DNA of 64,000 nucleotides from contig NZ_CP182422.1 in NCBI RefSeq assembly GCF_051903075.1, positions 5,146,001 to 5,210,000 of the forward strand, written 5' to 3'. The notes below the pieces were generated by a model. It searched no databases, had not been told where the DNA came from, and saw only the letters and a list, made by a program, of their open reading frames with translations. The position numbers were made by a program, and so were the translations under genes. Shown one piece after another: positions 26,034 to 33,793 of this stretch. Origin of the DNA: Embleya sp051903075. Lineage in GTDB: Bacteria; Actinomycetota; Actinomycetes; Streptomycetales; Streptomycetaceae. How positions within the stretch are numbered: the stretch's first letter is position 1; every line of letters begins with the position of its first letter.

Positions 26034-27218
26034 ATGGAGACTGTGATCCTGATCGTCGTCATTGCCCTTGTCGTCCTCGGCGCCGCCGGCTGGTTCGTGG
26101 TCGGCTCGCGCCGCAAGGGCGTCCCGCCGGCGCCGCCGCGCACGCCGGTCGAGCCGGGTGTCGGTGACGAGGCCGCGCCGAGCGTCGAGGCGCCGCGGCG
26201 TACCGTCGCCACGGTCGACCTGCCGGAGACCACGGTGGTGGTGCCGGCCGAGCCGGAACCTGCGCCGCTGGAGATTCCCGACCCCACCGCCGGCCGGCTG
26301 GTCCGGCTGCGGGCCCGGCTGGCCCGTTCGCAGACCTCGCTGGGCAAGGGGCTGCTGGCCCTGCTCGCGCGCGAGCACCTGGACGAGGACACCTGGGAGG
26401 AGATCGAGGACACCCTGCTGACCGCCGACGTCGGCGTCGCGTCCACGCAGGAGCTGGTGGACCGGCTTCGTACCCGGGTGAAGGTGCTCGGTACCCGGAC
26501 GCCGGCCGATCTGCGGGCGCTGTTGCACGAGGAACTGCTCACGCTGGTCGGGCCGGACCTGGACCGTACGCTGAAGACCGCCCGGCACACCGGGGGAGAG
26601 GCGGGCGACCGGCCGGCCGTGGTGCTGGTGGTGGGCGTCAACGGGACCGGGAAGACCACCACGACGGGCAAGCTGGCCCGGGTGCTGGTGGCCGACGGGC
26701 GCAGTGTGGTGCTGGGGGCGGCGGATACGTTCCGTGCCGCGGCGGCCGACCAATTGCAGACGTGGGGCGAGCGGGTGGGCGCCCGTACCGTGCGGGGGCC
26801 GGAGGCCGGGGACCCGGCCAGCGTCGCGTTCGACGCGGTCAAGGAGGGCATCGCCGAGGGCGTGGACACGGTGCTCGTGGACACGGCCGGGCGGCTGCAC
26901 ACCAAGACCGGGCTGATGGACGAGCTGGGCAAGGTCAAGCGGGTGGTGGAGAAGCACGGGCCGGTGGACGAGGTGCTGCTCGTGCTGGATGCCACGACCG
27001 GGCAGAACGGGCTGGTCCAGGCTCGGGTGTTCGCGGAGGTGGTGGACATCACCGGCATCGTGCTCACGAAGCTGGACGGGACCGCCAAGGGGGGCATCGT
27101 GGTTTCGGTGCAGCGGGAGTTGGGCGTGCCGGTGAAGTTGATCGGGCTCGGGGAGGGGCCGGACGATCTGGCGCCGTTCGAGCCGTCGGCGTTCGTGGAC
27201 GCGCTCATTGGGGAGTAG
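26034..27218 (+). CDS. ftsY: Signal recognition particle receptor FtsY
   Basis: The 394-residue protein has an N-terminal hydrophobic segment (ILIVVIALVVLGAAGWFVVG, about 5-25), an acidic Pro/Glu linker, and the NG GTPase domain: GVNGTGKTTTTGKLA (about 201-215), GAADTFRAAAADQL, VDTAGRLHTK, TKLDGTAKGG. The membrane segment at the N-terminus is common in actinobacterial FtsY. It is the receptor for the Ffh-RNA complex; ffh is at 48380-49948. GGAGG lies four bases ahead of ATG, a close but usable spacing. An array of tandem repeats starts 60 bases behind. Confidence 0.97.
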   Translation: METVILIVVIALVVLGAAGWFVVGSRRKGVPPAPPRTPVEPGVGDEAAPSVEAPRRTVATVDLPETTVVVPAEPEPAPLEIPDPTAGRLVRLRARLARSQTSLGKGLLALLAREHLDEDTWEEIEDTLLTADVGVASTQELVDRLRTRVKVLGTRTPADLRALLHEELLTLVGPDLDRTLKTARHTGGEAGDRPAVVLVVGVNGTGKTTTTGKLARVLVADGRSVVLGAADTFRAAAADQLQTWGERVGARTVRGPEAGDPASVAFDAVKEGIAEGVDTVLVDTAGRLHTKTGLMDELGKVKRVVEKHGPVDEVLLVLDATTGQNGLVQARVFAEVVDITGIVLTKLDGTAKGGIVVSVQRELGVPVKLIGLGEGPDDLAPFEPSAFVDALIGE

Positions 27219-27278
27219 GCGCGGGTTGGCGCGGAGCGCGCGGGTCTTCGGGCTGCGGTTGGGCTTCGCCCGCGCCGG

Positions 27279-27545
27279 GGTGTCCTCAAACGCCGGACGG
27301 GCTGGATGGTTCGGGTGTCGTTTGCGCCGGAGGTCGCGGTTGGGTGGTGGCCTCCGGCCCGGTGTCCTCAAACGCCGGACGGGCTGAAGGGGTTTGGTGC
27401 CTCGGGTGCCGGAGGCTGCCGTTGGGTGGCCTCCGGCCGGGGTGTCCTCAAACGCCGGACGGGCTGAGAGCTGGGTGCTTTGGGTGTTTGAGGCTGCCGA
27501 TTGTGGTGGCCTCCGGGCCGGTGTCCTCAAGTGCCGGACGGGCTG
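27279..27545. repeat. Four-copy ~80 bp palindromic tandem repeat block
   Basis: TCCTCAAACGCCGGACGGGC cores lie within units starting at 27279, 27361, 27441 and 27520, with periods 82, 80 and 79; the fourth core differs at two bases (AAGTG for AACGC). Between cores, GGCCTCCGGC-type segments pair with GCCGGAGGC a few bases before, so units can fold. The core motif is a common intergenic repeat in Streptomyces chromosomes. Fills the 396-base gap between ftsY and the PrimPol-like gene. Confidence 0.85.
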
Positions 27546-27614
27546 ATGGGGTTTGGGTTTCAGGGGACCGGAGGTTGCGGCTTTTGGGGGCTCCGTGGCG
27601 GCCGGGTGGATTGG

Positions 27615-28307
27615 TCAGGAGGCCAGCCACAGGGATCGGCCTGTGGGGGGTGTGTCGTGGCGGTGGCAGGTGTAGGCGAGGGTGCCCAGGAGTAGGCGGG
27701 CTTCGGGGAGGATTGGGGTGCCTGGGGCCGGGGGGCGGATCCATTCGACCGGGCCGAGCAGGCCCATGGGGGATGGTGGGGCGAAGACGTAGTCGCCCGT
27801 GCCGTGGCAGCGTAGGTCCAGGTCGGCGTCGTCCCAGCCCATTTGGTAGAGCAGGTGCGGGAGTTCGGCGGCGGCTCCGGGGGCGACCAGGAACGCCAGC
27901 CGGCCGGTCGGGGTGGCCAGGACCGGGCCCAGCGGGGTGCCCATACGTTCCAGGCGTGCCAGCGCCCGCGCGCCCGCCGCGCGCGGCACGCTGATCGCGT
28001 CGAAGACCCGACCCGTGGGGACCACCACGGTGCTGTCCGGCCACTGCGACCACAGGTAGCGCACCGCCGCCGGCGACGCGGTGGCCCGTTCGGACCAGCG
28101 CGGGTCGGCCGGGTGCATGCCCGGCGCGGCACACGTACGACGGCCGCACGAACAGTGGGTGCCGCGTCCGTCGCGGACCAGATGTGCCCCCTGGGCCACC
28201 GGCCAGCCGCGTTCCTCCGCGAACTCGGCCACCGCCTGCCACAGTGCGGCCCGCGTGCGCCGGCGCGATCCGAGCATGATGTCCATGTCCTCCCCAACGG
28301 CACTCAT
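27615..28307 (-). CDS. PrimPol-like (bifunctional DNA primase/polymerase N-terminal type) protein, probably inactive
   Basis: The 230-residue protein has a cysteine-containing CSCGRRTCAAPGMHPADPRW segment, followed by WSQWPDSTVVVPTGRVFDAISVP. These segments match the PrimPol domain of proteins that Streptomyces carry beside nsdA. In active PrimPols the following strand has a DxD metal motif (as in DVLDVD); here that position reads FDAISVP, with no second acidic residue, so catalysis is doubtful. The role is unknown. ATG at 28307 lacks a ribosome binding site; ATG codons at 28286 or 28277 lie just behind GGGGAGG and are possible starts. It is divergent from nsdA. Confidence 0.75.
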   Translation of the reverse strand: MSAVGEDMDIMLGSRRRTRAALWQAVAEFAEERGWPVAQGAHLVRDGRGTHCSCGRRTCAAPGMHPADPRWSERATASPAAVRYLWSQWPDSTVVVPTGRVFDAISVPRAAGARALARLERMGTPLGPVLATPTGRLAFLVAPGAAAELPHLLYQMGWDDADLDLRCHGTGDYVFAPPSPMGLLGPVEWIRPPAPGTPILPEARLLLGTLAYTCHRHDTPPTGRSLWLAS

Positions 28308-28323
28308 TACTTTTGGTTACGCT

Positions 28324-28341
28324 GTGACCGCATAAGGTCAC
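28324..28341. promoter_or_regulatory. GTGACC-N6-GGTCAC inverted repeat upstream of the PrimPol-like gene
   Basis: GTGACC (28324-28329), GCATAA and GGTCAC (28336-28341) form a perfect six-base palindrome, overlapping a TTATGC stretch on the minus strand that may be a -10 element. It may be an operator. Confidence 0.45.
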
Positions 28342-28599
28342 CTCGACGATCGTGGTGTCCGCACGATATGAACGGCGGCAACGGGCAGCCGTCGGTGACA
28401 CCGCGTCGCCGATCAGTCAAACGTGGCCTCCCCCGTAGCGCGTCCCGGGCGCGCGGGGTGGCGAAGCGTGGCGTTTGCGATATCGACCGGCACCTGCGCG
28501 CGAGTCGGAATACGTTCGGCGAACGGGCCTGCGCGTACGGTTTCCCATCGGGGCCCGACGCCTGACCGGCCGGACCGCTGAGGGCATGGGGGCGATGCG

Positions 28600-30105
28600 G
28601 TGGCGACGACGCGAGCGCGGGACGGCGGGTGCGCCGACGAACCCGAGCCGGACGGCGGGCGGCAGCCCAACGATCGGCTCTCGGCCTGGTTCGCGCGCAG
28701 CGGCTGGTCGAAGGGCGAACTGGCGCGCCAGGTGAACCGCCATGCGAAGGCGATGTCCGCCCCGCACGTCAGCACCGACACCTCGCGGGTGCGCCGCTGG
28801 CTGGACGGCGAGCAGCCGCGCGAGCCGATACCGCAGATCCTGGCAGAGCTGTTCACCCGGCGCTTCGGGCGTGTGGTCAGCATCGACGAACTCGGGCTGC
28901 GCGAGCCGGACGAGCCGCACGGCGACTTCGGCGTGGACCTGCCGTGGACCTTCGAGACGGTGGTGGACATCCTCGGCGAGTACACGCGCGGCGATCTGCT
29001 GCTGGGCCGCCAGGAGTTCGTCGGCCCCGCGCTGCGGCTGGCCGCGGGTCGGGACCTGGTGGAGCCGTTGCAGCGCTGGTCGGCGCCGCTGCCGGTATCG
29101 CTCCCCGCGGTGGTCCCGGGCCGCCCGGCGAGCGCACGGGGCGTGAGGCCGAGGCGCTTCGCGCGGCTGCCGGCCGGTGCGACCGAGCACCTGGACGAGA
29201 CGGTCCGGCTGTTTCGGCGCTGGGACATGCAGGGCGGCGGCGGACTGCGGCGCAAGGCGGTGATCGGGCAGCTCAACGGGCTCACCGACCTGCTGCGCGA
29301 CGAACATCCGCCCGCCGTGCGCGCCCGGCTGCTCGGGCTGACCGCCGAACTCGCGCTGCTGGCCGGGTGGATGTCCTACGACACCGGCCTGCAGCCGGGC
29401 GCGCAGAAGTACATGGTGCTCGCGCTGCACGCGGCGAAGGAGTGCGACGACGCGCCGTTCGGGGCCAATGTGCTCGGGGTGATGTCGCGGCAGATGATCC
29501 ACTACGAACTGTCCGAGGATGCACTGGAGTTGATCCACCTGGCGCAGTACGGCAGCCGGGACACGGGCAGTACCGCGCTCCAGGCGATGTTGTACGCGCT
29601 GGAGGGCCGGGCGTATGCCGCGCTCGGCGACGCGGACCGATGCCGGCGCGCGCTGGGGCTGGCCGAACAGGCGCTGGCCGACACCAGGGCGGAGTTCGAG
29701 CCGGACTGGATCCGCTACTTCGACCGGGCCGAACTGCTCGCCGAGAGCGGTCACGCGTTCCGGGATCTCGCCTACACCAGACCGGGGTTCGTGGCCCCGG
29801 CGAAGGAGCGGCTGGGCGAGGCGGTGCGGCTGCTCCAGGGCACCGGCGAGTACGTGCGCAGCCTGGCGCTTGCCCGGGTGGGGCTGGCCACCGTGTTCCT
29901 GATCGAGCGCAACCCGGGGGCTGCGGTGGAACAGGCCGCAGCGGCCCTGGAGATAGCCTTCCGGGTGCGCTCGGAGCGGCTGATCGTACGGTTGCGGCGC
30001 ACCGTCGAGGCATTGGTGGGCGCCTTCCCGGCGGACGCGGCGGTGCGCGCGCTGGCCGCCCGGGTGGCGCGAGAGCTGCCCGAGGCGCCGTTTCCCACCG
30101 CGTGA
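28600..30105 (+). CDS. nsdA: NsdA-type regulator of development and antibiotic production
   Basis: The 501-residue protein has the NsdA N-terminus: PNDRLSAWFARSGWSKGELARQVNRHAK and ISTDTSRVRRWLDGEQPREPIP-like HVSTDTSRVRRWL, a helix-turn-helix-like region. The rest is helical tetratricopeptide-like repeats, with ALQAMLYALEGRAYAALGDADRC. In S. coelicolor NsdA lowers sporulation and antibiotic production, but its biochemical action is not settled. A start at GTG 28600 is proposed; the upstream region has no ATG in frame with a good site. A 19 bp perfect hairpin follows. Confidence 0.92.
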   Translation: MATTRARDGGCADEPEPDGGRQPNDRLSAWFARSGWSKGELARQVNRHAKAMSAPHVSTDTSRVRRWLDGEQPREPIPQILAELFTRRFGRVVSIDELGLREPDEPHGDFGVDLPWTFETVVDILGEYTRGDLLLGRQEFVGPALRLAAGRDLVEPLQRWSAPLPVSLPAVVPGRPASARGVRPRRFARLPAGATEHLDETVRLFRRWDMQGGGGLRRKAVIGQLNGLTDLLRDEHPPAVRARLLGLTAELALLAGWMSYDTGLQPGAQKYMVLALHAAKECDDAPFGANVLGVMSRQMIHYELSEDALELIHLAQYGSRDTGSTALQAMLYALEGRAYAALGDADRCRRALGLAEQALADTRAEFEPDWIRYFDRAELLAESGHAFRDLAYTRPGFVAPAKERLGEAVRLLQGTGEYVRSLALARVGLATVFLIERNPGAAVEQAAAALEIAFRVRSERLIVRLRRTVEALVGAFPADAAVRALAARVARELPEAPFPTA

Positions 30106-30149
30106 CGCGCGTCGGCCCCCTCCCACACCCGGGAGGGGGCCGACGCGCG
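30106..30149. terminator. Very strong bidirectional hairpin between nsdA and the fifth binding protein
   Basis: CGCGCGTCGGCCCCCTCCC (30106-30124) and GGGAGGGGGCCGACGCGCG (30131-30149) form a perfect 19 bp stem with a six-base loop. It begins on the nsdA stop codon side. Confidence 0.85.
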
Positions 30150-30163
30150 CGAGGGTTCGGCGA

Positions 30164-31750
30164 CTACTTGAACCCGATCCGGTCCATGAAGAAGACGCCG
30201 GTGTTGAACTGCACGACGCCGGTGATCTTCTTGTTGGAGATCACCGCGATCGAGGACTCCGCGTAGGTCCACGCCGGCAGGTCGGCGACCATCGCCTTGC
30301 TCAGGTCCGAGGCGGCCTTCTTGCGCACGGCCGGGTCGGTGGAGTTGCGGCCGGTCAGCAGCGCGGCGTCCACCGCGTCGCTCTTCCAGCCGACGAAGTT
30401 GGTCGGGCTCTTGGAGAACCAGTTGTTGAAGGTCACCGGTTCGGGGTCGGCCAGCCACTGCTGGAAGAGCATCGCCTGGAAGTCCTTGCGGAACGCGTAC
30501 TTCTCGACGTACGCGCCGATCTCCAGCGGCTCCAGCTTCATCGACACGTTCTTGTAGTCGGCCAGCTGGGTCTGCATCCACTCGGCGACCTTGATCGACG
30601 ACGGGTTCTGCGGCAGCAGGTAGGTGAACTCGACCTTCTTGCCCTCCCGTTCCAGCTCGTCGAAGAGCTGCTTGGCCTTGGCCTTGTCCGGTGCGGCCTG
30701 CACGGCGGCCGGGTCGTAGAACGGCGACTTCTGGGCGAAGAAGCCCTTCGCCGGCACGTAGCCGTTGGCGAGCGTCTTGGGGATGCCGGCCGGGTCCAGG
30801 GCCAGCGTGATCGCCTGACGCGCCCGCAGGTCGTCGAACGGCGGCCGGGTCATGTTGAACTGGATCATCTGGCCGCCGTCGACCGTGCGCTGGACGACGC
30901 CGATCTCCTTCTCCGCCTGCGCGATGGTGGCGTTGTCGGAGCTGACGAACACGTCGGCGCCACCGCTGGTGACGGTGCTGTACTGCTGCTTGATGTCCGG
31001 CACGTTCTTGATCGTCAGCTTGTCCAGCTTGGGCAGACCCTTGTCCTTCTGCCAGTACTTTTCGTTCTTGACGAAGACCTGCTGGCTGCCGCGCGTCCAG
31101 CTCTCCAGCTTGAACGGCCCCGCGCCCACGGGCCGGTTGCGGTACTCGTCCGGACCCTTGGCCAGCGAGGCGGGCGAGGCGATGTAGGTCAGGTCGATCG
31201 CGATCGCCCGGTCGAGGTTGGCGTTCGGCATGCCGAGCGGGGTGATCTCGATGGTGTTCGGGTCGACCACCTTGGTGGTCAGCCCGGCGGCGATCTGGCG
31301 GTGCAGGGACTGTACGTCGGCCTTGGCGTGCATGTCCCAGTTGGTTTTGACCGCCTCGGCGTTCAGCGGCGTGCCGTCGGAGAACACGACCCCGGGACGG
31401 AGCTTGAGCAGCCACGTCTTGCCGTTGTCCGCGGTGGTCAGCGCCTCGCCCAGGTGCGGCTTGACCGAGTTGTCCTTGTCTATGTAGAACAGCGGGTCGT
31501 ACAGCGCCGCCAGGCGCGGCTCGTCCGCCACCGCGACCGAGGATGCCTTGAACGGGTCGAGCGAGGCGGAGTCCTGGACGGCCAGCATGGTCATGCCGCC
31601 ACCGGACTTGGCCTCGCCCTGGACCGCGGACTGATTGCCGCCCGAGGACTTCGAGTCGTCCGAACCGCCACACGCGGTGGCCGTGATGCCGAGAGCCAGC
31701 GTCATCGAGACCAGAGCAGTGCGACGTGCGGTCGTGCGTCGTGCAGACAA
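30164..31750 (-). CDS. Solute-binding lipoprotein of peptide ABC transporter, family 5 (copy 5)
   Basis: The 528-residue protein begins with an arginine-rich signal peptide and a lipobox ITATAC (Cys27). The mature part shows SVDPF-like ASLDPFKASS, DGTPLNAEAVKTNWDMHAK, RPVGAGPFKLESW and FDDLRARQAITLALDPAGIP, diagnostic of SBP_bac_5 (DppA/OppA). It would deliver peptides or nickel-like ligands to an ABC permease. The start is a TTG at 31750, 11 bases behind GGAGG; no upstream start gives a signal peptide in place. It ends MDRIGFK, like copy 4, and is the farthest from the permease operon. Its own terminator follows. Confidence 0.9.
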   Translation of the reverse strand: MSARRTTARRTALVSMTLALGITATACGGSDDSKSSGGNQSAVQGEAKSGGGMTMLAVQDSASLDPFKASSVAVADEPRLAALYDPLFYIDKDNSVKPHLGEALTTADNGKTWLLKLRPGVVFSDGTPLNAEAVKTNWDMHAKADVQSLHRQIAAGLTTKVVDPNTIEITPLGMPNANLDRAIAIDLTYIASPASLAKGPDEYRNRPVGAGPFKLESWTRGSQQVFVKNEKYWQKDKGLPKLDKLTIKNVPDIKQQYSTVTSGGADVFVSSDNATIAQAEKEIGVVQRTVDGGQMIQFNMTRPPFDDLRARQAITLALDPAGIPKTLANGYVPAKGFFAQKSPFYDPAAVQAAPDKAKAKQLFDELEREGKKVEFTYLLPQNPSSIKVAEWMQTQLADYKNVSMKLEPLEIGAYVEKYAFRKDFQAMLFQQWLADPEPVTFNNWFSKSPTNFVGWKSDAVDAALLTGRNSTDPAVRKKAASDLSKAMVADLPAWTYAESSIAVISNKKITGVVQFNTGVFFMDRIGFK

Positions 31751-32060
31751 CGTTCTTGCCACCTCCGCCGGGGAACAACACAAGTGGTGCCGGGAGCCTT
31801 GAGCGTGGAGCGTGGAGCGGGGACTGCCGAATCGGTACTGCGTGCGGCACACCGTAGATCCACTCGGCGCAACATGCACGACCTGTACGCCGATCTGTTA
31901 CATCGTTACAGGCAGTCGTTGAATCGTGTCGGAATCTCGCCCCGCACGGCCCCGCGGAACCGGCCGGGAAGCCCGTCCGCGATGTGCGAACGGGCCTCCC
32001 GGACACCGTCGGTGACGATGCGTCGGATCCGGCCGGGGTCGATCCGGCGCGCGGGATCGG
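31751..32060. other. 310-base gap between binding-protein copies 4 and 5
   Basis: Holds a terminator of copy 4 at 31964-32002 and the upstream region of copy 5. GTTACA occurs twice (31897-31902 and 31905-31910) with eight-base spacing, perhaps an operator. No coding open frame was seen. Confidence 0.5.
31964..32001 (-). terminator. Hairpin after binding-protein copy 4
   Basis: CCGGGAAGCCCGT (31964-31976) pairs with ACGGGCCTCCCGG (about 31990-32002), one A-C mismatch. It follows the stop of the upstream minus-strand gene. Confidence 0.65.
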
Positions 32061-33647
32061 CTACTTCAGCCCGACCCGGTCCATCAGCATGCCACCGTCC
32101 TGGACGCCGACCACACCCACGGCCCGGGGGCCGGAGATGATGTTGGTGACCGCCTCCTGGTAGGCGAGCATCGGCAGATCCTTGACCAGCGCCTTCTGCA
32201 GATCCGCGTAGGCGGCCTTGCGCACCGTCTCGTCGGTGGTGGAGCGGCCCTTGATCAGCGCCGCGTCCGCCTCGGGGCTCTTGTAGCCGGTGAAGTTCAG
32301 CGGGGTCTGCGAGAACAGGCTGTTGAACAGGATCGGTTCCGGGTCGCTCGACCAGATCTGGTAGAGCGCGGCGGTGTAGTTCTTCTGCACCGTCAGTCGC
32401 AGGTAGTAACTGCCGACCTCGGCCTTGTCGAGCTTGACCTCGACGTTCTTGAAGGCGTTCAGCGCCGTCATGGTGTACTCGGAGGTCGCGTTGGAGGTCG
32501 GGTTCTCCGGGACCAGGTAGTTGAACTTGACCGGCTTGCCCTCGCCTGCCAACTCGTCGAAGAGCTTTTGCGCCTCGACCTTGTTCGGGCTCGGCTGCAC
32601 GGCGGTGGAGTCGGTGAAGTTCTTGCCGCTGTGGAAGATGCTCTTGGCCGGGGTCGCCGTGCCCGCGAACATCTTCTGGTTCAGGTCGGCCGGGTCGAGC
32701 GCGAGCGCGACCGCACGGCGGGCGCGCGGGTCGTCGAACGGCGCCTGTGAGGTGTTGAACACGATCATCTGGCCGCCGTCGAGGGTGAACGGGGTGACGC
32801 CCAGGCCCGCTTCCTGGGCGGCCTTGGTCTTTTGCGCGTCGATCGTGAAGGTGATGTCGGCGCCGCCGGCCTTGATCGTGTCGACCTGCTGCTTGACGTC
32901 GTTGACCACCTTGATGGTCAGCGTGTCCAGATACGGTTTGTCCGCGCCCTGCCAGTAGTTGGGGTTCTTCTCGAACACCATCTGGCTGTCCCGGTTCCAG
33001 GTCTTGAGGATGAACGGGCCCGCGCCGACCGGCCGTTCGCCCTTCGGGTCGATCCCGTACTGCTTGGGCGACTCGATGTAGGACAACTCCGTGGCCACGG
33101 TGCGGTCGAAGTTGGCGTTCGGCATCGGCAGGGTGACTCTGAGCGTGAGCGGGTCGGCCACCTCCAACCCCAGGCCGGACGCGGCCGGGCGGTGCTGGCT
33201 GAGCACCTCCGGCTTGGCGTGCATCTCCCAGTTGAACTTGACCGCCGCGGCGTCCAGCGGGGTGCCGTCGCTGAACTTGACGTTCGGCTTGACCTTGAGC
33301 TCCCAGGTCTTGCCGCCGTCGTCGCTCTTCAGGCTCTCGCCGATCTGCGGGACGACCTTGTTCTGCGTGTTGTCCACGTAGAACAGCGCGTCGTAGACCG
33401 CGAGCATGCGGTTGAGGTCGGTGACCGCCGCGTAGGACGCGTTGAACGGCGTCATGCTGCGGGCGTCGGACACGGTCAGCAGGGTGAGGTTGCCACCCTT
33501 CTTCGCGCCCGCCGAGGCGTTCGGGTCCGCCTTTCCGCCCGGGGCGTCGTCACCGCCGCCGCACGCGGCGAGGGTCAGGGCCAGGACCGAGGCGCCGGCG
33601 AGGGTCGCCGTACGCCGTCGTGCGATGGTGCCGTGGTGCTTGCTCAT
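32061..33647 (-). CDS. Solute-binding lipoprotein of peptide ABC transporter, family 5 (copy 4)
   Basis: The 528-residue protein begins MSKHHGTIARRRTATLAGAS, with lipobox LTLAAC (Cys29). It has ARSMTPFNASYAAV, DGTPLDAAAVKFNWEMHA, RPVGAGPFILKTW and RARRAVALALDPADL segments. These mark it as SBP_bac_5. The C-terminus ends GMLMDRVGLK, grouping it with copy 5 and apart from copies 1 to 3, whose ends read QLxNDG. CGGAGGAG sits six bases before ATG. It is the best-supported start of the five. The ligand is unknown. Confidence 0.92.
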   Translation of the reverse strand: MSKHHGTIARRRTATLAGASVLALTLAACGGGDDAPGGKADPNASAGAKKGGNLTLLTVSDARSMTPFNASYAAVTDLNRMLAVYDALFYVDNTQNKVVPQIGESLKSDDGGKTWELKVKPNVKFSDGTPLDAAAVKFNWEMHAKPEVLSQHRPAASGLGLEVADPLTLRVTLPMPNANFDRTVATELSYIESPKQYGIDPKGERPVGAGPFILKTWNRDSQMVFEKNPNYWQGADKPYLDTLTIKVVNDVKQQVDTIKAGGADITFTIDAQKTKAAQEAGLGVTPFTLDGGQMIVFNTSQAPFDDPRARRAVALALDPADLNQKMFAGTATPAKSIFHSGKNFTDSTAVQPSPNKVEAQKLFDELAGEGKPVKFNYLVPENPTSNATSEYTMTALNAFKNVEVKLDKAEVGSYYLRLTVQKNYTAALYQIWSSDPEPILFNSLFSQTPLNFTGYKSPEADAALIKGRSTTDETVRKAAYADLQKALVKDLPMLAYQEAVTNIISGPRAVGVVGVQDGGMLMDRVGLK

Positions 33648-33715
33648 GTGACTCCTCCGTTGTCACAAGGCACACCGGTCCCCGTTCGGACCGGATGTGG
33701 TGGTGCGGTGGTGCA

Positions 33716-33771
33716 CGGCCGGGTGGTGCCGGCGGCGCCCGAAGCGCGGCGTCGTGGCGGCCACCCGGCCG
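33716..33771 (-). terminator. Hairpin after binding-protein copy 3
   Basis: CGGCCGGGTGG (33716-33726) pairs with CCACCCGGCCG (33761-33771), 11 bp, with a GC-rich 34-base loop, beyond the minus-strand stop at 33794. Confidence 0.55.
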
Positions 33772-33793
33772 GGTCTGTGGGGTCAGCCGTCCA

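Noticed and set aside
27279..27545. Possible CRISPR-like array from evenly spaced repeats
   Set aside because: The intervening segments resemble each other and fold with the cores; there are no unique spacers and no cas genes.
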